From the NCBI GenBank assembly GCA_016297895.1, contig JAEDFS010000079.1, positions 1 to 6,376 of the forward strand: a DNA stretch of 6,376 nt. Reading direction: 5' to 3'. Shown here one piece after another: positions 1 through 6,322 of this stretch. Source of the DNA: Marvinbryantia sp. GTDB taxonomy: Bacteria; Bacillota; Clostridia; Lachnospirales; Lachnospiraceae. A program made the position numbers and the translations under genes. Within the stretch, counting starts at the first letter, position 1; every line of letters begins with the position of its first letter. The notes under the pieces are model-generated. The model ran no database searches. It saw only the letters and a list, made by a program, of their open reading frames with translations, and was not told where the DNA came from.

Positions 1-75
1 TTGTATAGTATAGACAGAGACAGGAGAGCGAACCGGAAAATAATGTACGGAACAGACATTCCCTACCGGAACGGA

Positions 76-80
76 AAGGA
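76..80 (+). promoter_or_regulatory. Ribosome binding site of the binding-protein gene
   Basis: AAGGA ends 7 bases before ATG 88. It supports this start over the in-frame TTG at base 1 and ATG at base 43, neither of which would place the signal peptide at the N-terminus. Confidence 0.6.
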
Positions 81-87
81 CAGAGCC

Positions 88-1116
88 ATGAAAAAGAGCC
101 GTATCGCTGCGATCGCTGCAGCAATGCTTACAATCAGCTTAAGCGGATGTCAGGCAAAAGAAGCAGCAGAAACAGAACAGCCTCCCTATGAGGATTTTTC
201 TCAGGTCTGCGTCTCTTCCGACGCAGAGGCCAAAGATATTTATGTCGTGACCAAGGCACATAATTCTTCTTACTGGCAGATTTTGTGCCAGGGCGCACAA
301 CAGGCAGGAAACGATCTGAATTACAACATTTACACAGGCGGAACTGTTTATGAGACAGATCTGGACGGACAGATCCAGCTTCTGGAAAAAGCACAGACAG
401 CCGGAGCAGATGCCATTTTGATTGCACCGGTGAATTCCAATGAAACCTATCCCATTTTGCAGGAGATGAAAGCTTCCGGAATTCCGATCATACTGGTGGA
501 TACCATCAGCAACAGCATTGATTTTGATGCCTGCTTTATGACAGACAATATGCAGGCAGGAAGGATCGCTGCCGAAGATATGCTGAAAAAACTGAAAGAG
601 ACCGGCAGCTCCGAGGGCGAACCCTTGCAGGTAGGAATTCAGGTCGGCTCCCTGGAATCACAGACAATTATAGAACGTGTCGCAGGATTTTTCGAATACT
701 GGATGGAACATGCCCCGGAGAAATGGTCGATATCCGAACAGATCTACTGTAATGAAGGAAGTATTTCAAAGGCAACGGAACTGACAGAAGAGATGATGCT
801 GTCCTCTGAGTATCTTCGGGGACTTTTAGGCTGCAATAACGGTTCTACCGTCGGCCTTTCCACGGCATTGAAGGAATCCGGGCGCAAAGATCTTGTTCTT
901 GTGGGATTTGACTTTTCAGATGAGATCGCAGAATTGATACGCAATGAGGATTATACTGCATCCACGGTTGTTCAGCATCAATTTGAAATGGGATATCAGG
1001 GAGTTATGGCCGCTTCTGCCCTTTTTGAGGGTAATTATGAGGATGGCCGTTTTGTGGATACTCAGGTGGAACTGATTGATTCACAGAATGTAGAGCAATA
1101 TGAAACCTCACGTTAG
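88..1116 (+). CDS. RbsB-like sugar-type substrate-binding lipoprotein
   Basis: Predicted 342-residue lipoprotein of the type I periplasmic-binding-protein family (ribose/galactose-binding like, Peripla_BP_4 type), anchored outside the membrane. The N-terminus is a classic lipoprotein signal: MKKSR, a hydrophobic stretch, then lipobox LSGC with the lipidated Cys at residue 21. The first lobe begins near residue 51 (IYVVTKAHNSSYW). The central part has the fold's usual strands (ADAILIAPVNSN, then IPIILVDT near residue 135), and the C-terminal lobe has the family pattern VGFDFSDEIAELI followed by TVVQHQFEMGYQGV. The frame is open to base 1 through a TTG, but ATG 88 is chosen because the signal peptide starts there and AAGGA lies 7 bases upstream. 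No permease or ATPase of the sugar class follows; the next gene is a diguanylate cyclase 13 bases downstream, so a sensory role is possible. The ligand is unknown; the family call is firm, the role is inferred. Confidence 0.9.
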   Translation: MKKSRIAAIAAAMLTISLSGCQAKEAAETEQPPYEDFSQVCVSSDAEAKDIYVVTKAHNSSYWQILCQGAQQAGNDLNYNIYTGGTVYETDLDGQIQLLEKAQTAGADAILIAPVNSNETYPILQEMKASGIPIILVDTISNSIDFDACFMTDNMQAGRIAAEDMLKKLKETGSSEGEPLQVGIQVGSLESQTIIERVAGFFEYWMEHAPEKWSISEQIYCNEGSISKATELTEEMMLSSEYLRGLLGCNNGSTVGLSTALKESGRKDLVLVGFDFSDEIAELIRNEDYTASTVVQHQFEMGYQGVMAASALFEGNYEDGRFVDTQVELIDSQNVEQYETSR

Positions 1117-1129
1117 GCGGGACGGAGTT

Positions 1130-2605
1130 ATGGAAGGATTAAAAAGCAATCAAAAAAAATATGATAAATGGATTCTGGGCATTTATTTTGTCATCTGTAT
1201 TTCCCTGTGCTTTTGTATTGAGCGGACCGTTGGACAAATGACCAGTCAGTACAAAGAAAGCCAGATGCAGGTAATGGCGGGACTTCTTGCCGAAAAGGTA
1301 AGTTCCTCCGTGGACCATATCGTTGACAGTGCAGATCAGACTGCCAGCCTGTTGAGTCTGAAAGGAGACCTGTCTGCAGAGACTTTATATCATGAGATTC
1401 AGAATTATGAAGAACATTCATTCTTCACAGATATGGGACTTTTTAGCTCTCCCGACGATTTTTATGGATCTCCAGGAGTACAGCGTGACTTTGAGAAGTA
1501 CAGACATTTTGAAAGAGTACTTGAAGCGGAAGGCACATACATCACAGAACCATACCGCTCCAGTGTAACAGCCAAATATATGATCACAATCATGATTCCT
1601 CTTTCTTCTTCAGATGAGGAGCGGTATATTATGTATGCCTCTTTTCCCCTGGAAACGATTCAGGAACTTGCTCAGACAGAATCTCTTAACAGTCAGCCGG
1701 AAATCGCCCTGCTGAATGCGGACTCCGGAAATTACATCGCATGTACAGACGGAGAGATGGCCTCGGCCGGAAGCTGGAATAATCTGATGATGATGCATAC
1801 ACAGATGCAGTTCGAGAATGAGACGCTTTATCATGATTATATGCAGAATCTTCAAAATCGAACCAGCCCCGGTATCGCCCAGTTCGATTTTCACGACAGG
1901 ACCTATACACAGGGATATGTAAAAATACAGAGTATGCCTGACTGGTACATTGCTGTCAACCTTCCAAACAGCACTCTTTCCGGTTTTCTGATGCAGCATC
2001 AGACCAGAATCGCAGGTTATTTTGCAGCTATTATCATCGTTACCGTGTGTCTTGGTATCTGGATCATCTGCAGACAGATCCTGCAAAAGAAAAAACTGCA
2101 GCAGCTTTCAGAAAATGATCCTCTGCTTGGAATCCTCAATAAACGCACCTTCATTTCCCGATTCCATGATTACATTACGGAGCAGACACAGGCGCCTTCC
2201 GGAGTGTTGATTTTCCTGGATGTGGATGATTTCAAGATCTACAACGATACCTACGGTCATTTATCCGGAGATCTGGTACTGAAGCAATTTGCAAAAACCA
2301 TGATGGCCTTTTTCGGCGAGAACGGTCTGGTAGGCAGATATGGCGGAGATGAGTTTATCCTGTTCTTAAAAGGCTTCCGCAAAAGAGAAAGTGTGGAAAA
2401 AAGCATGCTCCGGCTTCAGCAGGAGCTGCACGAAATGGAGCTGCCGGGTCACGGCATCGTAAAGCTCTCCTTCAGTGCCGGACTTGCCCGTTTTCCGGAG
2501 AGCGGGAAGACTTTTGAAGAGTTGTGCGACAATGCTGATAAGGCACTGTATCGGGCGAAAAGCCACGGAAAAAATTCATTTCAATGGTATGATCGGTTAT
2601 CATAA
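1130..2605 (+). CDS. Membrane diguanylate cyclase with extracytoplasmic sensor (dCache-like) and GGDEF domain
   Basis: Predicted 491-residue membrane enzyme that makes cyclic di-GMP from two GTP. A short basic N-terminus leads into TM1 (residues about 14-30). An extracytoplasmic region of about 260 residues follows, with dCache-like signatures EPYRSSVTAKYMITIMIPL and, before the second membrane helix, PDWYIAVNLP. TM2 is at about 294-316. The cytoplasmic GGDEF domain runs from about 330 to the end: DPLLGILNKRTF, metal and GTP-binding DVDDFK (364-369) with NDTYGH, the active-site YGGDEF (GGDEF at 405-409), and the closing ADKALYRAKSHGKN. All catalytic residues are present. The RxxD inhibitory site normally just upstream of GGDEF is replaced by GENG (396-399), so product inhibition at that site is unlikely. 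Start ATG 1130 is preferred: it follows a purine-rich AGGCGGGACGGAG stretch. ATG 1100 would add ten residues and overlap the upstream gene by 17 bases. It is probably co-transcribed with the upstream binding-protein gene. Confidence 0.92.
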   Translation: MEGLKSNQKKYDKWILGIYFVICISLCFCIERTVGQMTSQYKESQMQVMAGLLAEKVSSSVDHIVDSADQTASLLSLKGDLSAETLYHEIQNYEEHSFFTDMGLFSSPDDFYGSPGVQRDFEKYRHFERVLEAEGTYITEPYRSSVTAKYMITIMIPLSSSDEERYIMYASFPLETIQELAQTESLNSQPEIALLNADSGNYIACTDGEMASAGSWNNLMMMHTQMQFENETLYHDYMQNLQNRTSPGIAQFDFHDRTYTQGYVKIQSMPDWYIAVNLPNSTLSGFLMQHQTRIAGYFAAIIIVTVCLGIWIICRQILQKKKLQQLSENDPLLGILNKRTFISRFHDYITEQTQAPSGVLIFLDVDDFKIYNDTYGHLSGDLVLKQFAKTMMAFFGENGLVGRYGGDEFILFLKGFRKRESVEKSMLRLQQELHEMELPGHGIVKLSFSAGLARFPESGKTFEELCDNADKALYRAKSHGKNSFQWYDRLS

Positions 2606-2645
2606 CACGAAATAAGATACCAGACAAGTCGGATTCTGCTTTTCT

Positions 2646-2669
2646 GAAGGGGCAGATTCCTGCCCCTTC
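2646..2669. terminator. Perfect 10-bp hairpin between convergent genes, likely terminator
   Basis: GAAGGGGCAG at 2646-2655 pairs perfectly with CTGCCCCTTC at 2660-2669 around a 4-base loop (ATTC). It lies 40 bases past the cyclase stop and 43 bases past the permease stop, in the gap between converging genes, so it could serve both strands. A good T-run is missing on either side (TCTCAGATATTAT follows on the plus strand), so it is a strong hairpin but not a textbook intrinsic terminator. A weaker minus-strand stem, ATCCC/GGGAT (2681-2685 with 2695-2699), sits directly behind the permease stop. Confidence 0.65.
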
Positions 2670-2699
2670 TCTCAGATATTATCCCCCACTGCCAGGGAT

Positions 2700-3536
2700 C
2701 TACAAGTGCCTGTGATACCATTTCTCCACCGCACCGATCGCTCCGTACAGTCCCATGGCGATGATACAGAGGAGAACGATGCTCATCAGCACCCAGTCCA
2801 GTTTAAACACCTGACTTCCATATATGATCAGGTATCCCAGTCCTCTCCTGGCACCGATGAACTCCCCGATCACCACTCCCACCAGACACAGTCCGATGTT
2901 TACCTTCATAATACTGATCGTAGCCGGCACGGTGCTTGGAAGAACTACTTTTGTCAATACATGAAAACGATTCCCGCCCAGCGTATACACCAGCTTGCTC
3001 TTTTCCTTACTCACTTCTTTAAATCCTGTATACAGATTCAAAATCGTACCGAACACAGCAACCGACATTCCCGCCACGATGATCGTTCGCTGATTCGCTC
3101 CCAGCCACACGATGAGCAGCGGGGCCAGCGCAGATTTCGGCAGACTGTTCAATACCACCAGATAGGGTTCCAGGATTTCCGACAGTTTTTCACTGCACCA
3201 GAGAAGGATCGCACAGAAAAGACCTGTGACAACTACCAGCAGAAAACTGATGATCGTTTCCATCAGTGTGGCTCCCACATGTTCTGCAATGGTACCATCC
3301 CTCACCATCGACAGAAACGTATTCCAGATCCTGCGGGGACTGCTGAAAATAAATCCGTCGATCCATCCCTGTGTAACGGCTGCTTCCCATAGAATACAAA
3401 ATCCCAGGAGCAGAACCACTCTCATCAGCCTTACAAACACCCGATGCCGGTTTCTGGCTCTTAGATAATCCCGCTGGTTTCGGGACATGCAAGCCTTTAC
3501 CTCTCTCATCTGTCTTTTTTCAGTCCGGGTTTTCAT
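2700..3536 (-). CDS. ABC importer permease of the SsuC/TauC/ThiX family
   Basis: Predicted 278-residue inner-membrane permease (BPD_transp_1 family) of the nitrate/sulfonate/taurine/hydroxymethylpyrimidine import class. A basic cytoplasmic N-terminus of about 33 residues precedes the first helix (about 36-54). Further hydrophobic helices lie at about 96-114, 150-168, 206-226 and 246-266. Two family signatures are clear: NSLPKSALAPLLIVWLG (130-146), and the EAA loop that docks on the ATPase, TLGGNRFHVLTKVVLP (185-200), followed by GEFIGARRGLGYLI. Start ATG 3536 is supported by AAGGAG 10 bases upstream (3547-3552). It overlaps the end of the ATPase gene by 17 bases, so translation is probably coupled. 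The partner ATPase is adjacent, but no solute-binding protein of this class lies in the window. The substrate cannot be assigned: sulfonates, thiamine precursors, nitriles and other small organics are all carried by this family. Confidence 0.93.
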   Translation of the reverse strand: MKTRTEKRQMREVKACMSRNQRDYLRARNRHRVFVRLMRVVLLLGFCILWEAAVTQGWIDGFIFSSPRRIWNTFLSMVRDGTIAEHVGATLMETIISFLLVVVTGLFCAILLWCSEKLSEILEPYLVVLNSLPKSALAPLLIVWLGANQRTIIVAGMSVAVFGTILNLYTGFKEVSKEKSKLVYTLGGNRFHVLTKVVLPSTVPATISIMKVNIGLCLVGVVIGEFIGARRGLGYLIIYGSQVFKLDWVLMSIVLLCIIAMGLYGAIGAVEKWYHRHL

Positions 3537-4299
3537 GCTCGTTCAGCTCCTTCCAGATCAGATTAAAGTATTCCTTAAATCCGGCAGCATTTCTGGATCT
3601 CATCGGTGTCCTGTCCGGTATCTCCAGTTCAATGGGGATCTCCGCCACGACACTGGCCGGCCTCTTTGACAGCACGATCACTTTGTCCGCCATGCTGACA
3701 GCCTCCGCCAGATCATGGGTAACCAGAACAGCTGTCTTATGTTCTTTTTTAATGATCTGATAAATATCTTCTCCTACCGTCAGCCTGGTCTGATAGTCCA
3801 GGGCAGAAAACGGTTCATCCAAAAGAAGCAGGGATGGTTTCAGCACCAGTGTCCGGATAAGAGCAGCCCGCTGTCTCATTCCGCCGGAAAGCTGGCTTGG
3901 TTTCCCATGACGAAATTCCCAGAGGCCGTATTCTTTCATCATCTTCTTTGCATACTCCTGATTTTCCTGTGTCAGCTTATGCTGTATCTCCAGCCCCAGC
4001 GTCACATTGCCGAAAATATTTCTCCATTCAAAAAGCTGATCCTGCTGCGGCATATATCCGATGTGAAATTCTTCGTGACTTCCAAGGGGTCTCCCGTTTA
4101 TAAAAATAGAGCCGGACTCCGGCTCAAGCAGTCTGCACATCAGGGAGAGCAGCGTGGATTTCCCGCATCCGCTTGGCCCGACGATTGCCGCAAATTCCCC
4201 GTCCCGCACCTGAAACGATATATTCTTCAGCGCACTTGTTTCTCCTGTTATGCTGTGATAAGAGAAGCTTACATTTCTGCATTCTAATAAAGGCTGCAT
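3520..4299 (-). CDS. ABC importer ATP-binding protein of the SsuB/TauB/ThiZ family
   Basis: Predicted 259-residue ATPase that powers the importer formed with the downstream permease. All nucleotide-binding motifs are intact and in order: Walker A GPSGCGKS (41-48), Q-loop MPQQ (Gln85 or 86), signature LSGGMRQR (137-144), Walker B LLLLDEP (157-163) with catalytic Glu162, D-loop SALD (165-168) and H-loop His195 in VTHDLAEAV. The length and the MPQQDQLFEWRNI region are typical of the nitrate/sulfonate/taurine class. Start ATG 4299 is preceded by GGGAGG six bases upstream, an excellent ribosome binding site. Unusually, that site and the start codon fall within a long inverted repeat (4291-4346), so translation may be gated by RNA structure. 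Its 3' end overlaps the permease gene by 17 bases. The dehydrogenase gene ends 84 bases upstream. Function is secure at class level; the substrate is unknown. Confidence 0.95.
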   Translation of the reverse strand: MQPLLECRNVSFSYHSITGETSALKNISFQVRDGEFAAIVGPSGCGKSTLLSLMCRLLEPESGSIFINGRPLGSHEEFHIGYMPQQDQLFEWRNIFGNVTLGLEIQHKLTQENQEYAKKMMKEYGLWEFRHGKPSQLSGGMRQRAALIRTLVLKPSLLLLDEPFSALDYQTRLTVGEDIYQIIKKEHKTAVLVTHDLAEAVSMADKVIVLSKRPASVVAEIPIELEIPDRTPMRSRNAAGFKEYFNLIWKELNEHENPD

Positions 4300-4346
4300 T
4301 TCATACCTCCCACGTTTCTTATACGTTAGTGTATGAAATACAGCCT
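4291..4346 (-). promoter_or_regulatory. Long inverted repeat over the ATPase start: candidate translational control hairpin
   Basis: The arms at 4331-4346 and 4291-4306 are 16 bases each and differ from perfect complementarity at one position. In the minus-strand RNA that position is a U-G wobble, so the stem is unbroken: AGGCUGUAUUUCAUAC pairs with GUAUGAAAUGCAGCCU. The 24-base interior can form a second 4-bp stem (ACGU with ACGU around AUAAGAA). The ATPase start codon and its next two codons lie in the 3' arm, and the GGGAGG site straddles the arm and the internal loop. The pairing is seen directly. Control of translation, perhaps by a protein, small RNA or ligand, is inferred. No known riboswitch class was recognised. 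A DNA operator or an RNA processing/stability element are alternatives. Confidence 0.6.
4306..4311 (-). promoter_or_regulatory. Ribosome binding site of the ATPase gene, at the edge of a hairpin
   Basis: GGGAGG on the minus strand, six bases before ATG 4299. In the predicted fold five of its bases lie in an internal loop and the last G is in the long stem, so access to the ribosome could depend on whether the stem is formed. Confidence 0.75.
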
Positions 4347-4364
4347 GTATTTGCCTATGGTTCA

Positions 4365-4378
4365 GGAATCATGATTCC
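4365..4378. promoter_or_regulatory. Perfect 14-bp palindrome in the dehydrogenase-ATPase gap
   Basis: GGAATCATGATTCC reads identically on both strands and lies just after the dehydrogenase stop on the minus strand. It could be a dimeric repressor operator or a small hairpin (five pairs around CATG). No convincing promoter was found next to it, so its role is open. Confidence 0.35.
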
Positions 4379-4383
4379 CCGGC

Positions 4384-5376
4384 TTATTCTACTTCATTTC
4401 CGTTTTTCTTTCCCTGCATAAAAGCAAGCGCATTTTCCATGGTCACACTGCTGATGGCCTCCAGTGCCTCTTTGGCAAAGAAGCCCTGATGGGAAGTCAC
4501 CATTACATTGGGGAAATTCAGCAGTCTGGCCACGGTGGAGTGCTCCAGTATGGCATCGGAACGGTCTTCATATACATTTTTGTTTTCCTCTTCGTATACA
4601 TCAAGACCGACCGCAAAAAACTTTCCCTCCCGGATGCCCCGAATCAGATCATCCGTTTTGATCAGACCGCCTCTGGAGGTATTGACCAGGATCACACCGG
4701 TCTTCATTTTCCGGATCGTCTCTGTATGGATCATATGATAGGTCTCTTCCGTCAGCGGACAGTGCAGAGAAATCAGATCAGATTCTGCAAGAAGGGTATC
4801 CAGATCCACATATTCCGCAAAATCCAGGGACGGGTTTTTGTACATATCGTAAGCAATAACCTTCATTCCAAATCCATGGCAGATCCTTGCCATGGCCGCA
4901 CCGATTTTTCCGGTTCCTACGATTCCTGCTGTTCGTCCATGGAGAACCACTCCCATCAGTCCTCCCAGGCTGAAATCATTTTCCCTTACACGCACATAAG
5001 ACTTATGCGTGTGACGATTGGCCGTCAGGGCCAGTGCCATGGCGTGCTCCGCCACTGCTTCCGGGGAATACCCGGGCACACGCATCACCGTGATGCCTTT
5101 TTCTTTTGTTTTTTCCAGATCCACATTGTTAAACCCGGCACAGCGCATCAGAATCAGCCGGACCCCGCATTCTGCCAGGGTCTCAATTGCAGGTGCGCTC
5201 AGATCCATATTTACAAATGCACACACCGCATCATACCCATTTGCCAGTTTGGCAGTATCGGGGATCAGCAGAGTATCTACATAATCGATATGAATGTCCT
5301 GATATACTTTTTCTTTCCATGTTGCATCAAAAAATTCTCTGTCATAGCTTTTGGTGCCGAAAAATAAAATCTTCAT
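4384..5376 (-). CDS. ldhA: NAD-dependent D-2-hydroxyacid dehydrogenase, D-lactate dehydrogenase (LdhA) type
   Basis: Predicted 330-residue cytoplasmic enzyme that interconverts a 2-ketoacid and a D-2-hydroxyacid with NADH, pyruvate to D-lactate in the best-known members. Its pattern strongly resembles fermentative D-lactate dehydrogenases: RCAGFNNVD (78-86), VPGYSPEAVAEHA, nucleotide-binding GTGKIG (154-159), DLISLHCPLT, VNTSRGG and TSHQGF. The catalytic triad is intact: Arg235, Glu264 and His296, the same numbers as in the classical D-LDH literature. An acidic Asp177 after the second Rossmann strand fits NAD rather than NADP. Start ATG 5376 is chosen over an in-frame TTG 27 bases upstream because AGGAGGAG lies five bases before it and the protein begins MKILFFGTKSYD as in relatives. 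It lies between the amidohydrolase and the ABC genes, so its real substrate may be a different 2-ketoacid such as an aromatic or branched one. The symbol is given for family, not proven substrate. Confidence 0.92.
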   Translation of the reverse strand: MKILFFGTKSYDREFFDATWKEKVYQDIHIDYVDTLLIPDTAKLANGYDAVCAFVNMDLSAPAIETLAECGVRLILMRCAGFNNVDLEKTKEKGITVMRVPGYSPEAVAEHAMALALTANRHTHKSYVRVRENDFSLGGLMGVVLHGRTAGIVGTGKIGAAMARICHGFGMKVIAYDMYKNPSLDFAEYVDLDTLLAESDLISLHCPLTEETYHMIHTETIRKMKTGVILVNTSRGGLIKTDDLIRGIREGKFFAVGLDVYEEENKNVYEDRSDAILEHSTVARLLNFPNVMVTSHQGFFAKEALEAISSVTMENALAFMQGKKNGNEVE

Positions 5377-5381
5377 GTTGT

Positions 5382-5389
5382 CTCCTCCT
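5382..5389 (-). promoter_or_regulatory. Ribosome binding site that fixes the dehydrogenase start
   Basis: AGGAGGAG on the minus strand, five bases before ATG 5376. It is the strongest ribosome binding site in the window and lies inside the longer reading frame that begins at TTG 5403, arguing against that longer start. Confidence 0.8.
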
Positions 5390-5433
5390 GGTCTTACTAA
5401 CAACTCTTTGATTTCATTTTTCCCATCCGTAAA

Positions 5434-6318
5434 TCAGTTTATGTATCCTCTGCAAAACCTTTCCCTGATTTTTTCTTCCCCAAGCTTCAGATGACTTACC
5501 AGTTCCCGGTCTCCATTTTTGCCCAGAACCTCCTGAAAAATCTCTAACTCCTGAGCAACTGCCTTTCCATGGGGAACCAGATATGCCCCTGCATCACTGC
5601 CCAGAGCAAGCTGTACTCCACTTTGATAGGCTTTTGCAAGGTTTTCGCATTCCGTCCGGTAAATGCTTTCCAGCACCCGGTCTTCATATCTTCCGCATCC
5701 CAGCAGATTTTTTGTTGTCACAATGGTGGGCACCCAGACACATCCCTGTTCCGCCATTGCGTACATGCAGTCCTGATCGATATAATTGCCATGCTCCACG
5801 CTGTCTGCTCCGGCTTCTGCCGCTGCCAGCACCGCTTTTCTCCCATTTCCATGGATCATGACCGCAAAGCCTTCTTCATGGGCTATATGGATCATCTCCC
5901 GGATCTCCTCCGGCTCTAAGGATTCCTCACTTAACAGTCCCCATTCCCGGTACTCCATGATCCCGGAGATCATAATTTTAATAAAATCTCCGCCCCGGTT
6001 TCTGACCTGATTGACCAATTCTCTGTATTCAGAGAACGTCTCAAATCCTTTTCCCACGATTCCTCCGTAATGGCCTTTTTTATGAATGGCAAAAATGGGG
6101 GAACGATAATCGATTCCATACCCCTCAGCCATAACCTTTGCCTGCTCCGAGACTCCGTAGGAATCTCCTCCGTCTCTTACAAAGGTGATGCCTTCTGCCT
6201 GATAGGCTGCCAGATGCGCCTTCAGTACCTCCTCATCCACACCGTTTTTATGACGGCTGACTGCTTCTTTATAATTCTTTCCGTCCATGATCAGATGGGC
6301 GTGACATTCTCCAAACAT
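5434..6318 (-). CDS. Compact metal-dependent amidohydrolase-superfamily protein
   Basis: Predicted 294-residue cytoplasmic hydrolase of the amidohydrolase superfamily, the group that includes imidazolonepropionase- and prolidase-like enzymes. All expected metal-site residues are visible in order: HAH (His6, His8) at the very N-terminus, Lys114 in DFIKIMISG (candidate carboxylated bridging lysine), His156 in MIHGNG, His176 in SVEHGNYID, and Asp242 in LGSDAG. It is therefore probably an active one- or two-metal hydrolase acting on an amide, cyclic amide or similar bond. The protein starts directly at the first catalytic strand and ends soon after the barrel, so it lacks the flanking beta-sandwich domain of most relatives. 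An in-frame stop at 6334-6336 rules out a longer N-terminus. The ribosome binding site is weak (GAAGAAGTGG). It follows the upstream gene by four bases and precedes the dehydrogenase by 57. Superfamily membership is firm; the substrate is unknown. Confidence 0.88.
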   Translation of the reverse strand: MFGECHAHLIMDGKNYKEAVSRHKNGVDEEVLKAHLAAYQAEGITFVRDGGDSYGVSEQAKVMAEGYGIDYRSPIFAIHKKGHYGGIVGKGFETFSEYRELVNQVRNRGGDFIKIMISGIMEYREWGLLSEESLEPEEIREMIHIAHEEGFAVMIHGNGRKAVLAAAEAGADSVEHGNYIDQDCMYAMAEQGCVWVPTIVTTKNLLGCGRYEDRVLESIYRTECENLAKAYQSGVQLALGSDAGAYLVPHGKAVAQELEIFQEVLGKNGDRELVSHLKLGEEKIRERFCRGYIN

Positions 6319-6322
6319 GATT

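Noticed and set aside
1..87. TATAGT/TATAGA near the left edge as a promoter, and repeated ACCGGAA motifs in the leader
   Set aside because: The -35 region would fall outside the window, and the short repeats are too few and irregular to distinguish from chance.
2706..3392. Open plus-strand frame of 228 codons
   Set aside because: Antisense shadow of the permease gene; low-complexity His/Gln/Asp-rich translation, no ribosome binding site and no domain.
3715..4287. Open plus-strand frame of 190 codons
   Set aside because: Antisense to the ATPase gene, which carries every expected ATPase motif; the shadow has none.
4318..4323. TATAAG on the minus strand as a -10 box for the ATPase gene
   Set aside because: No acceptable -35 box lies about 17 bases upstream (AGGCTG is found there) and there is no extended -10 TG. 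It remains possible, but cannot be supported by sequence alone.
4489..5367. Long open plus-strand frame of 292 codons
   Set aside because: It is antisense to the dehydrogenase, whose motifs and ribosome binding site are clear. Its translation is rich in His, Cys, Arg and Gln without any recognisable domain; long antisense frames are common opposite such codon usage.
5377..5404. Inverted repeat GTTGT/ACAAC around the dehydrogenase ribosome binding site
   Set aside because: Only five base pairs around an 18-base loop; expected by chance and too weak to claim regulation.
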